From NCBI GenBank assembly GCA_913009335.1, contig CAJVXN010000014.1, positions 1-43,966 on the forward strand: 43,966 bases of DNA, in the 5' to 3' direction. Shown piece after piece: positions 16,707-24,285 of this stretch (the first letter of the stretch is position 1; the number at the start of each line of letters is the position of its first letter). A model generated the notes under the pieces. It saw only the letters and a list, made by a program, of their open reading frames with translations. It was not told where the DNA came from and did not search any database. The translations under genes were made by a program, and so were the position numbers. Source of the stretch: an uncultured bacterium (GTDB lineage Bacteria > Omnitrophota > Gorgyraeia > Ghiorseimicrobiales > Ghiorseimicrobiaceae).

Positions 16707-17348
16707 ATGAAACCTGATCATAAATATAAACACGTTATAAAAGAATATAGCTGGCGGGCATCTAAATACGACACATCTCACTGCCGAAAGTTCCTTAATG
16801 CATCCCAAACTATAGGTGTTGAAGTACTCAACCCCCGCCGCGGTGAAAAAATTCTTGATGCCGGATGCGGCACAGGCGAAATACTATCCGCTATTAGTAA
16901 AACCATAGGGAAAAAAGGTGAGTTGGTAGGAATTGACCTGTGCGAGGATATGCTTGATATCGCAAAGAAAAAACTGTCTAACTGCAGCGAAGCTGCTCTT
17001 ATAGCAGACAATCTGGAAAATATCTCTTATCCGGATGATTATTTTAATGCTGTAATTTGTGTTAATGTAATGCATTACTTCCATGATCTTAGCTTGGTCC
17101 TAAAAGAATTTCGGCGCATTCTAAAAACAGAAGGACGTCTTATTTTAGTTGGTTTTTGTACGGATTATTTCTTCTTTTCGCTTATAGAAAGAATTTGGAG
17201 GATATTTATTCCTTCGCATATCCAAGCCTATCGCTTAAAAGAATTATCTCAAGAGGCCAAAAAATCTGGTTTTAAAATAGCCGCAAGCAGACGATTTAAG
17301 ATTGGATGGTTTTGGAGATCTATGCTGCTTGAATTAAAAAAGGAGTAG
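16707..17348 (+). CDS. Class I SAM-dependent methyltransferase (UbiE-like)
   Basis: 213 residues with a Rossmann-like methyltransferase fold: motif I ILDAGCGTGEIL binds SAM, GIDLCEDMLDIAKKKL contains the acidic ribose contact, FNAVICVNVMHYF is motif IV, and LKEFRRILKTEGRLILVGF is the post-motif region of Methyltransf_11 proteins. The C-terminal part (SLIERIWRIFIPSHIQAY) is amphipathic. The substrate is unknown. It is tightly linked to the cysteine synthase gene upstream and the small membrane protein 5 bp downstream. Confidence 0.87.
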   Translation: MKPDHKYKHVIKEYSWRASKYDTSHCRKFLNASQTIGVEVLNPRRGEKILDAGCGTGEILSAISKTIGKKGELVGIDLCEDMLDIAKKKLSNCSEAALIADNLENISYPDDYFNAVICVNVMHYFHDLSLVLKEFRRILKTEGRLILVGFCTDYFFFSLIERIWRIFIPSHIQAYRLKELSQEAKKSGFKIAASRRFKIGWFWRSMLLELKKE

Positions 17349-17353
17349 TTGCC

Positions 17354-17542
17354 ATGAACTCATTACGATGCACAAGAATCACAATGGGAGCCGTACTTCT
17401 TATTGGATTATTATTTTGGAAACCTTTGGCTTATTTTGTAGCCATAATGCTTATTGTCGCCGGAGTCATTGGTAAGTGTTTCCTAGAAAGAATATTTAAT
17501 AAAATATGCACGGGGAAGGTTAAGTGCTGCAGCAAAGAGTAG
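17354..17542 (+). CDS. Small Cys-tailed membrane protein (DUF2892-like)
   Basis: 62 residues: a short N-terminus (MNSLRCTRITMG), two close hydrophobic helices (AVLLIGLLFW and LAYFVAIMLIVAGVIG), then a basic C-terminal tail with cysteines (CFLERIFNKICTGKVKCCSKE). This resembles the two-helix YgaP-type/DUF2892 membrane segment often found beside sulfur-metabolism genes, which would suit the cysteine synthase neighbourhood. The match is weak and the function unknown. Confidence 0.6.
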   Translation: MNSLRCTRITMGAVLLIGLLFWKPLAYFVAIMLIVAGVIGKCFLERIFNKICTGKVKCCSKE

Positions 17543-17558
17543 GGAAGTACAGCTCATA

Positions 17559-17613
17559 TCCGCCACTAAAGCTTTGGCGTGACAAGTCCGCCACTAAAGA
17601 TTGACGAGACAAG
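17559..17613. repeat. Imperfect tandem repeat, two 27-28 bp units
   Basis: Both units begin TCCGCCACTAAAG and end GACAAG (17559-17586 and 17587-17613). The first unit also contains CGCCA...TGGCG, a 5-bp-stem hairpin. It lies in the 113-bp gap between the small membrane protein and the next methyltransferase. Confidence 0.6.
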
Positions 17614-17655
17614 CTCCTGAGGGTCTACGGCTAAGAGACTAACATAAAAAGCTAT

Positions 17656-18258
17656 ATGCGCACTAAAACTAACTGGCACGAACGATACATAACTAATCAT
17701 GCGGATTGGGATAGCGGCAGAGAAGACTCTAATCTTACCGAAATAGTAAACAAAATACCAATTAAGCCATGTAAAGTCTTAGAGGTTGGTTGCGGTACCG
17801 GCAGTAATGCGATATGGCTTGCCCGAAAAAAATTTATTGTAACAGGTGTAGATATTACTGATTTAGCCATACAAAGAGCAAAAGAAAAAACCTCTAAAGT
17901 TGGTGTTAGTTGTAAATTTCTGGCGGCAGATTTCATGAAGGATAAAATAAAAGGTGCTCCTTTTGAATTTATTTTTGATAGGGGATGCTTTCATTCTTTT
18001 AACTCGCATAAAGAACGCAGCAAATTTGCTGAAAATACCTTTTCTTATTTAAAAAATAATGGGGTATGGTTAACACTTGTCGGTAGTAAAGATGCCCCCA
18101 TGCGTAATCCCGGCCCGCCTCAACGCGGTGCAAAAGATATAATTAGCGCTGTTGAGCCCTACTTTGAAATTATCTCTCTTTATTCAAGCCAATTTGATTC
18201 TAACATGAAAAATCCGCCTAAGGCATGGGTATGCTTAATGAAAAAAAGGCACATATAG
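17656..18258 (+). CDS. SAM-dependent methyltransferase (TehB/thiopurine-type)
   Basis: 200 residues. VLEVGCGTGSNAIWLA is motif I, GVDITDLAIQRAKEK motif II, and FEFIFDRGCFHSF with LKNNGVWLTLVGS completes the fold. The N-terminal WHERYITNHADWDSGRED layout and the DRGCFH motif resemble the small thiopurine/tellurite-resistance-type methyltransferases that methylate small thiol, selenol or metalloid substrates. The exact substrate is not known. It is 113 bp from the preceding gene with no clear promoter seen between. Confidence 0.85.
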   Translation: MRTKTNWHERYITNHADWDSGREDSNLTEIVNKIPIKPCKVLEVGCGTGSNAIWLARKKFIVTGVDITDLAIQRAKEKTSKVGVSCKFLAADFMKDKIKGAPFEFIFDRGCFHSFNSHKERSKFAENTFSYLKNNGVWLTLVGSKDAPMRNPGPPQRGAKDIISAVEPYFEIISLYSSQFDSNMKNPPKAWVCLMKKRHI

Positions 18259-18269
18259 CTTGTAGGTGA

Positions 18270-18623
18270 TTAACTTTTTTTAGGAGGGGAGTTCTTTTTA
18301 CGCCAGTTTTTATAAGCGTAGTCTAAGATCTCTGCTTTTGCTTCTCGTGGTAAGTTACATAGCTTTAAACCCACTTCACATTTTCCGCCAACGTTACGCT
18401 TCCATGCGACTCTGCCGTTTGCCGAGATAAATATAGTGCTATTAGGTTTTGCAATTTTAATATTAATGCTGGAATTTTTTCTCTGGTTAAACTCGTCAAA
18501 AACAAGCTTTAGGCCGTTTCTGGAGAAATCTATTACCTCTCCATATACGCTTCTATCATTCTGCTTTAGCATCACAGCCCTAAGATCTACGTTAAACCTA
18601 TTAAATTCTTCTCTTCTGTCCAT
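18270..18623 (-). CDS. PilZ-domain protein (putative c-di-GMP receptor)
   Basis: 117 residues consisting of one PilZ domain. The N-terminal MDRREEFNRF supplies the Arg-rich RxxxR region, and DFSRNGLKL is the D/NxSxxG c-di-GMP-binding motif; GRVAWKR and CEVGLKL are the later beta-strands. PilZ proteins change motility, adhesion or exopolysaccharide output in response to c-di-GMP. It is monocistronic on the minus strand, convergent with the methyltransferase upstream. Confidence 0.85.
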   Translation of the reverse strand: MDRREEFNRFNVDLRAVMLKQNDRSVYGEVIDFSRNGLKLVFDEFNQRKNSSINIKIAKPNSTIFISANGRVAWKRNVGGKCEVGLKLCNLPREAKAEILDYAYKNWRKKNSPPKKS

Positions 18624-18698
18624 AATATTTGAATTATAGCTCTAAATGCCTTTATTTGCAATAAAAATTCCTATTAAACAACGTTAAGGCCACCCTAC

Positions 18699-18728
18699 AA
18701 CTGTTGAGGCTAAGCCTCAACAGTTTTT
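18699..18728 (+). terminator. Intrinsic terminator-like hairpin
   Basis: AACTGTTGAGGC (18699-18710) and GCCTCAACAGTT (18714-18725) form a perfect 12-bp stem with a TAA loop, followed by a T-run (18724-18728). No plus-strand gene ends close by, so it may instead belong to the TTGA(A/G)GC hairpin family seen at 27622 and 33044. Confidence 0.6.
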
Positions 18729-18812
18729 CATTGGCGTTTCACCGATATAAGGGGTTACCTTGAATTATCTACTCCGCGAATGATAATAAATAGCGCATAT
18801 CCAATAAAACCT

Positions 18813-18841
18813 TTACAACTCCGAAAACAAGGTAGTATAAT
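18813..18841 (+). promoter_or_regulatory. Sigma-70 promoter of the metalloprotease gene
   Basis: TTACAA (18813-18818), 17 bp, and perfect TATAAT (18836-18841). The -10 context GTAGTATAATAAA is identical to that of the promoter at 19586-19614. Confidence 0.65.
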
Positions 18842-18874
18842 AAATTGTTAACTACAAAAACAAGGGGAGCATTG

Positions 18875-19546
18875 ATGAAAAAAATAATAATTGATAATCT
18901 CATAAGGTCGAAAAGACGCAGTATTTCTTTAGAAATCACACCGGATGCTAAATTAATCGTGCGCGCGCCAAATAAGATATCCTTACGATATATAGAAAAT
19001 CTGGTTTCTAAAAAGCGTAAATGGATAGAAAGCAAGAGAATGCTGGCATATGAAAAATACCGGGCAACCTGTAAAAAATTTGTTAGCGGCGAAGAGTTTT
19101 TATATTTAGGCAGAGCCTATTCGTTAACGATTACGGATAAGCAGAATATTCCGCTTTTTTTTCAGCATGAATTCAGGCTATCCAAAGATCATCTTTCCAA
19201 CGCAAGGCAATTATTTATTAAGTGGTATAAAAATGCAGCACTAACTAAAATAGAAGAACGGCTGAGCCTATATTGTGATATGTTCGCCTTTAAGTATAAT
19301 AAATTTAATATAACAAACGCTAAAAAGCGTTGGGGCTCATGCAGCGTAAAGGGGAGCTTAAATTTTAACTGGCGCTTAATAATGGCACCTCTTAGCGTAA
19401 TTGATTATGTCGTAACGCACGAACTTACTCATTTAAAAGAAAAAAACCATTCAATAGATTTTTGGGGGAAACTAAAAACCATCTTCCCTGAATATGCCCC
19501 GGCCAAACAATGGCTCAGAAAAAACGGACACTTACTGATAATTTAA
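18875..19546 (+). CDS. YgjP-type (M48-like, DUF45) metallopeptidase
   Basis: 223 residues from the ATG at 18875, which has SD AGGGGAG; an in-frame ATG at 18845 lies too close to the -10 box. KKRWGSCSVKGSLNFNWRL and the zinc-binding HExxH of THELTHLKEKNHS, with FWGKL after it, are the hallmarks of the YgjP/WLM-like predicted metal-dependent hydrolases. It is soluble, with no signal peptide, so it would act in the cytoplasm. The substrate is unknown. It has its own promoter, so it is probably monocistronic. Confidence 0.88.
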   Translation: MKKIIIDNLIRSKRRSISLEITPDAKLIVRAPNKISLRYIENLVSKKRKWIESKRMLAYEKYRATCKKFVSGEEFLYLGRAYSLTITDKQNIPLFFQHEFRLSKDHLSNARQLFIKWYKNAALTKIEERLSLYCDMFAFKYNKFNITNAKKRWGSCSVKGSLNFNWRLIMAPLSVIDYVVTHELTHLKEKNHSIDFWGKLKTIFPEYAPAKQWLRKNGHLLII

Positions 19547-19585
19547 TTTTAGCCCAGATTTTGCAACAATAGACCAACAAACCAC

Positions 19586-19614
19586 TTACAATTATTAAGT
19601 TAAAGTAGTATAAT
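19586..19614 (+). promoter_or_regulatory. Sigma-70 promoter of the radical SAM gene
   Basis: TTACAA (19586-19591), 17 bp, and TATAAT (19609-19614), 53 bp before the start codon at 19668. Confidence 0.65.
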
Positions 19615-19667
19615 AAAATAATACTAAGCAGACTTTACTATAGAATCTAATAATATGGGATGTGAGC

Positions 19668-21242
19668 ATGTTTGATTCATCAAAAAAAAGACACAGGTTG
19701 CGAATTATCATTCCGGGCTATGCTACTTTTAACGTTTATTCCGATATCGCCAGCAAAACTACGGCCCTGGGACCGGTAAGTATTGCCAGTAGTGTACATG
19801 AAATGGAGGGATGGGATGTTGAGGTCATCGACGAAAACAACCTCAGGTGTCACGGACCCAAGACTGAATCCGGCAGGGCAGACCATGATTTCCTGCAGCG
19901 TCAAAGGCCTGCGGATATTATCGGGCTATACGGTGGATTAACAAGTACTATCCCCCGCCTATATGAAATTGCTGCCATCTATAAAAAAATGGGTCTTACA
20001 ACTATTACCGGAGGACAACACTTTATAGATGAAAATATTCCTGAGGCATTAAACGCCGGCATTGATTATGTTATTATCGGCGAAGGGGAAGAAACTATAA
20101 GAGATCTTCTTCTGACACTAGAGAAAAAAGGGGATGTATCTAGCGTAGCCGGCATTGCCTACATGCAAAATGGCGAAATTAAGTACACATTGCACCGAGA
20201 ACCCATAACTGACTTCAGTAAGCTTCCGCTACCTAACTTTTCCTTAGTACGATACGCGAAAATAAAAACTTATCCTATTAGCAGAATCAGGGGCTGCGAA
20301 ATGCATTGTGAATTCTGCACCGTTAAAGGTAAACCTAGATGCGCCTCACCGGAACGCTTAATGGAAAGTATTAGTTTTCTCGTTGAAACAAGAGATGCGC
20401 GAAACTTTTTTATCGTTGATGACCTTTTTGGCCAACAGCGCGATGAAACAATAAGATTTTGTAATATGCTAAGGGACTATCAGGAAAATATCGGCGTACG
20501 GCTTGAAATAACAGCCCAGATAAGATTGGATAAAGCTCGTGACACTGAACTTCTTTCTGCTATGCGCCAGGCGGCAATTGATACGCTAGCAATCGGATTT
20601 GAATCGCCAATAGCTGAAGAATTAAAAGCAATGAATAAACGCATACGCCCGGAAGAAATGATTGATCTTGCAAAAATATTCCGCAAATTCGGATTTTTAG
20701 TACACGGGATGTTCATTTTTGGTTATCCTACAAAAGAAGGCATTGAGTTTAAAATGTCGGCAGAGGAAAGAGTAAAACGTTTCAAAAAGTTTATTAAAAA
20801 GGCTAAGATTGATACTGTGCAAGTTCTCTTAGCCGGCCCTCTACCGGGGACTGAATTAAGAAACAGGCTGAACGCTCAAAACAGGATTTATCCGCTTTCT
20901 GATGTCGGCTGGGAATACTACGACGGCAATTTTCCTCTTTTTGAGCCTGATGAGCCGCTAACAGCCGAAGAAATGCTGGCCGCCGCTCAAAAAATCATGG
21001 GTAAATTTTATCAGCTTAAATATATGTTTTTGGTTGGCCTGCAAATTATATCTTTTCCTGTTATAATTTTTTATTTACATAATATTCGCGCGGGATGGAG
21101 AAAATGGTATAGACACTGGCGCAACGATTTAATGCGTTTCGGAGGTTGGTTAATTATTAGGCGATGGGCAAGTGAATTCAAAAAAAACAAATACTCGCAA
21201 AAATTAAAAACCGCGCGAGAACACTTAAAGGAGGTAAAATAA
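19668..21242 (+). CDS. B12-binding-type radical SAM protein
   Basis: About 524 residues from ATG 19668, which has GGGA 8 nt upstream; a GTG two codons earlier is less well placed. The N-terminal about 170 residues form a cobalamin-binding-like Rossmann domain (GPVSIASSVHE, GLYGGLTSTI, ITGGQHF, YVIIGEGEETI). The radical SAM core follows with CxxxCxxC in RGCEMHCEFCTVKG and then IVDDLFGQ. The C-terminus has a hydrophobic segment (FLVGLQIISFPVIIFYL), suggesting membrane association. Relatives act in lipid or secondary metabolism; the substrate is unknown. The last base overlaps the next start (TAATG), so translation is probably coupled. Confidence 0.85.
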   Translation: MFDSSKKRHRLRIIIPGYATFNVYSDIASKTTALGPVSIASSVHEMEGWDVEVIDENNLRCHGPKTESGRADHDFLQRQRPADIIGLYGGLTSTIPRLYEIAAIYKKMGLTTITGGQHFIDENIPEALNAGIDYVIIGEGEETIRDLLLTLEKKGDVSSVAGIAYMQNGEIKYTLHREPITDFSKLPLPNFSLVRYAKIKTYPISRIRGCEMHCEFCTVKGKPRCASPERLMESISFLVETRDARNFFIVDDLFGQQRDETIRFCNMLRDYQENIGVRLEITAQIRLDKARDTELLSAMRQAAIDTLAIGFESPIAEELKAMNKRIRPEEMIDLAKIFRKFGFLVHGMFIFGYPTKEGIEFKMSAEERVKRFKKFIKKAKIDTVQVLLAGPLPGTELRNRLNAQNRIYPLSDVGWEYYDGNFPLFEPDEPLTAEEMLAAAQKIMGKFYQLKYMFLVGLQIISFPVIIFYLHNIRAGWRKWYRHWRNDLMRFGGWLIIRRWASEFKKNKYSQKLKTAREHLKEVK

Positions 21243-21583
21243 TGCTACTAGATAAACTAACCGAAAAAGAGAAAAAATTAATCAAATCACATAAAAGAAT
21301 AAATCGGCTATATATTGCTTGTTTTTTTGTAGGAATACTTATTTTTATCATGTTAATTTTGCAATATCGTAATACCGGTTATGTCGTCTCTCTCGTTGAA
21401 GAAGGATTAAGAATCAATATTAACACCGCAGCCAGAAAAATTTTAATTTTTACTGAATTAATATCCTGGATTGTGCTTTTTGTTCTGGGTGTTGCAATAG
21501 GCATCAACTCTGCTACCTATCTTGCAAATCGAAGATGGCTAAAAATCGTAAACAAGCTTTTGTCTTCACCTGAAAAAAAATAG
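21242..21583 (+). CDS. Small two-helix membrane protein
   Basis: 113 residues with two transmembrane segments (about residues 22-40, YIACFFVGILIFIMLIL, and 64-85, IFTELISWIVLFVLGVAIG) and charged ends. Its ATG overlaps the stop of the radical SAM gene by one base and SD AAAGGAGG sits upstream, so it is in that operon and may anchor or assist that enzyme. I do not recognise a family. Confidence 0.7.
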   Translation: MLLDKLTEKEKKLIKSHKRINRLYIACFFVGILIFIMLILQYRNTGYVVSLVEEGLRININTAARKILIFTELISWIVLFVLGVAIGINSATYLANRRWLKIVNKLLSSPEKK

Positions 21584-21593
21584 AAAAACACCC

Positions 21594-21713
21594 CGGAAAA
21601 TATTTGTTGTTCATGGTGAAAAAAGCGTAGCCGATAAATTTGCTTCTCTATTAAAAAAACGCTTAAAAAGCACTATAATTGTTCCGAAATACTTAGAAGA
21701 GTATTCTCTTTGA
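21594..21713 (+). pseudogene. C-terminal remnant of an MBL-fold ribonuclease/hydrolase (RMMBL tail)
   Basis: A 39-codon stretch reads RKIFVVHGEKSVADKF...IIVPKYLEEYSL and stops at TGA 21711-21713. This is the pattern of the RMMBL C-terminal motif of beta-CASP metallo-beta-lactamases (VHGE... and PxYxExxxL). No start codon, SD or upstream catalytic domain is present, so this is probably the end of a deleted gene. Confidence 0.55.
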
Positions 21714-21740
21714 AAAGCATCTAGAAACCAATAAATCCTT

Positions 21741-22244
21741 ATGCTTCACAAAAATAAAATACTTATTAACCAAAAAAAATGTATTTTTGCCTTCGGCCGC
21801 TTCATCAGCGAGGTTAACCCCGCCAGCCGCAACAAATTGCGGCGTGGCGGTCCTTTGGACAGATTTTGTTATTTTAAAATCTGGGTTAAATTAATAGCCT
21901 TCATTGAATTGTCTATCGGATTAAGCACGCTTGCGACGTTAATAGTTTATTCATCGCTATCAATATCAGACAAATCGTTAAATGTGTTTATATTTGTTTG
22001 CACAACAAGCACGATATCTCTCTTAATCGGACTGGGGCTTCTTGCGGAAAACGATATGGCCCGAAAAATATTAGTATTATTCTCAGGATATATTGTACTG
22101 ACAAAAATTTTAATTTTTGTAGAACTTATGCAATTTAACGGTGAAATACTTACGTTTATCCCCACAGGGCTTAAAAACCTAGTATCTGTTTTTTATCATT
22201 TTCTTCTAGTGGTACTGCTCTATCGAATAAAATTACAAAAATAA
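21741..22244 (+). CDS. Predicted four-helix membrane protein, unrecognised
   Basis: Up to 167 residues with four hydrophobic segments from about residue 48 (VKLIAFIELSIGLSTLATLI, FIFVCTTSTISLLIGLGLL, ILVLFSGYIVLTKILIFVEL, LVSVFYHFLLVVLLY). The first 40 residues are Arg/Lys-rich and are encoded by a stretch containing a GC-rich hairpin (21820-21850), so the native start may be later, for example TTG at 21855. The 3' end overlaps the convergent radical SAM gene by 25 bp. The function is unknown. Confidence 0.55.
   Translation: MLHKNKILINQKKCIFAFGRFISEVNPASRNKLRRGGPLDRFCYFKIWVKLIAFIELSIGLSTLATLIVYSSLSISDKSLNVFIFVCTTSTISLLIGLGLLAENDMARKILVLFSGYIVLTKILIFVELMQFNGEILTFIPTGLKNLVSVFYHFLLVVLLYRIKLQK
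21820..21850. repeat. GC-rich palindrome inside a reading frame
   Basis: CCGCCAGCCGCAA (21820-21832) pairs with TTGCGGCGTGGCGG (21837-21850) around a CAAA loop with one bulge. It is much richer in GC than the surrounding AT-rich gene and may be a REP-like insertion. Confidence 0.55.
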
Positions 22245-23602
22245 TCTTTTTTATTTAAAAGAAGGGGGGACAGACTTAGTTTCTGCCATATGGATTTTTC
22301 TTCCATGCAGAGATAGATAGGGGCCCTTAAGTTATGCTGCCTAAACATTGCTATCAAATTAGCATACATATCAACGCGTAATTTATCAGGATATCTTAGT
22401 TTTTTATCATAGCCGTAAAGTAACTCTTCGTTAAGAATTTTATTTTCCGGAAAGCGTTCTTCAATAACGTCTTTAAGCTTAGGCGTAAACCTAAACGTTC
22501 CGATACTTATCCAGGCTATCGATTTAGTTTTCAAATTCAAAAATAATAAATCAATCAGCTCCTTGTAATCCTTGCGCCATCCTTTATAAAAAAATACCGG
22601 ATCAAAATGAAACCCTATTTTATATCCCGCATCAGCGCACTTTCGCGCGGAATCAAGCCGTTGAATAAGCCCCGCGGTAAAAAATTCATTGCCTTTTATT
22701 ATCCGCTGTGGATTGAGGGACCATGATACGACAATATTTGGAGAATATTTAATAGAAAGTAAATTTTTAATATTAGCACTCTTGGTTTTAAATTCAAACA
22801 CTACCTTGGGATGCTTACGGAAAAAATCTATTATTGCTTTGGAATATTGTGTTATATCGTCTAGCATTAACGAATCGGAAAACTCACCCGTTCCGATACG
22901 CATACCGTCTTTTTTATAGGCGATGAAATTATCAAAAAACCTATCCAAATTCGCAGAAAGGATTATGCCCGGAGTATTCGTATATTCCTGCAAATAACAG
23001 TAGGTGCAATCAAATATGCAGCCAAAACCCAAATTAAATATATGATAATCACATCTTATAGCGCCTTTCGTACATGGACATTTCTTAAATAAATCATAAC
23101 GTTCTTTCGTAATAAATACTGTTTTTCGCCTCTGATTATAATCTGATATTTTGGGCCGCCGATAATACATCATACGATACTCTTTTAATGATTTAATATA
23201 AGAGATTTTAGAGAGGGGGAATTTGTTTCTAAAGCGTTTAAGGAGAAAAGAACCCCTTAAAGAATCCTCAACGATTATTTTTGCAGGATAAAATTTGGTT
23301 TTTCTGATATTGGCTTTGTTTTTTACATGGAACCTTACTTTGGGGAGATAGGAGTTAATCGCCTCTTTGTAATAAATACTAAGCGGAAATCTACGGCGAA
23401 GCAGGCAATTTTTTAAATTATGAAAATTATCGTGGGTAATACTGCTTAGAATATCCCCGGGTGATATATTTTCCCGCTTTGAAATCTCGAAAACAAGGCG
23501 AATAATTTCTTGTTTTTTGTTGGGGCCAAAAAGAGGGAAGCGCGAGCTTAAGATAGCGGATGTTTTTTTTAAAATTAGTCTAGGGTTTCGATAAGCTTGC
23601 AT
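22220..23602 (-). CDS. Spore photoproduct lyase-like radical SAM enzyme
   Basis: 460 residues. The radical SAM cluster motif is GCIFDCTYCYLQEY (CxxxCxxC), preceded by CPCTKGAIRC and NLGFGC. TGEFSDSL, VVFEFKTKSANI, VVSWSLNP and GFHFDPVF follow the order seen in SplB-type proteins, which reverse thymine dimers by radical chemistry. A non-sporulating host is indicated by the outer-membrane genes, so this is more likely a relative with another DNA or nucleotide substrate. It overlaps the preceding nucleoside phosphorylase by 28 bp and is the last gene of a minus-strand operon. Confidence 0.82.
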   Translation of the reverse strand: MQAYRNPRLILKKTSAILSSRFPLFGPNKKQEIIRLVFEISKRENISPGDILSSITHDNFHNLKNCLLRRRFPLSIYYKEAINSYLPKVRFHVKNKANIRKTKFYPAKIIVEDSLRGSFLLKRFRNKFPLSKISYIKSLKEYRMMYYRRPKISDYNQRRKTVFITKERYDLFKKCPCTKGAIRCDYHIFNLGFGCIFDCTYCYLQEYTNTPGIILSANLDRFFDNFIAYKKDGMRIGTGEFSDSLMLDDITQYSKAIIDFFRKHPKVVFEFKTKSANIKNLLSIKYSPNIVVSWSLNPQRIIKGNEFFTAGLIQRLDSARKCADAGYKIGFHFDPVFFYKGWRKDYKELIDLLFLNLKTKSIAWISIGTFRFTPKLKDVIEERFPENKILNEELLYGYDKKLRYPDKLRVDMYANLIAMFRQHNLRAPIYLCMEEKSIWQKLSLSPLLLNKKDYFCNFIR

Positions 23603-24285
23603 AGGATATTAACGCCATGATTAATACTGCTTGAAAGGGTGCTTTTAATTTTAGTATCAAGTTTTTTATAAAAGGGTCGCACTTTTAAAATGTCCGTTAC
23701 GTACAAAAGGGCTGCGGCGCGCCTTTTTATATATCGACAGGCATTAAAAAAAGCAGAGCATTCCATGTCAACAACCTCTATTCTTTTCTCAACAAAATCT
23801 TCTATTCGTTCTTCTTCTAGTTTTAACGAACCGACTGTTGCGCAATCGACTTTTTTAATACCGCAATTTTTAATCTGCGCTAATTTTTCCAACAGGCCCT
23901 TATCCGGATAAGAAGCCTTCGAGGAGCAATCATCCTCAAGCAACGTATGGGAAAAACTCTCCTTATTGAAAGCTTTCCGCGGAACTACAAGGCTGGCGAT
24001 GCTTAAATCATCGGTTTCTTTCACAAGCCCGCAGGAACCAAAAAGGATAACATTTTCTGCTTGCGTATCTGCCAAATACAATACCGCATCACCTAAAAGG
24101 GTAGGGCCCAGGCCGGTATGAATTACTGTAAAGTTTTTTTCTTGTGCGCAGGCATATAATTTACCGCGCAAAAATTCAAGTCCCGAAAAATTATTCAAAA
24201 TATTCTTTGTTAAAAGCGGCAGGAGAACACAATTCTTTTTTACCTCATCTTTATCTATACCAAAGATTACCTTAAAATTACTCAT
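23575..24285 (-). CDS. Nucleoside phosphorylase / MTA-SAH nucleosidase family protein
   Basis: 236 residues of the PNP_UDP_1 fold. VIHTGLGPTLLGDAVLYL provides the phosphate/base-side loop, VILFGSCGLV the central strand, and VVDMECSAFF the ribose-binding Met-Glu motif; the Asp of VTDILK is the likely base-contact acid. The enzyme would cleave a nucleoside or 5'-substituted adenosine. Its ATGA overlaps the stop of the ferredoxin gene, and its 3' end overlaps the radical SAM gene. Clearing 5'-deoxyadenosine made by that enzyme is a reasonable but unproven role. Confidence 0.82.
   Translation of the reverse strand: MSNFKVIFGIDKDEVKKNCVLLPLLTKNILNNFSGLEFLRGKLYACAQEKNFTVIHTGLGPTLLGDAVLYLADTQAENVILFGSCGLVKETDDLSIASLVVPRKAFNKESFSHTLLEDDCSSKASYPDKGLLEKLAQIKNCGIKKVDCATVGSLKLEEERIEDFVEKRIEVVDMECSAFFNACRYIKRRAAALLYVTDILKVRPFYKKLDTKIKSTLSSSINHGVNILCKLIETLD

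Noticed and set aside
16707-18258. Arsenic or mercury resistance island from two methyltransferases near a cysteine synthase
   Set aside because: No arsenite- or metal-binding motifs, transporter or ArsR-type regulator accompany them.
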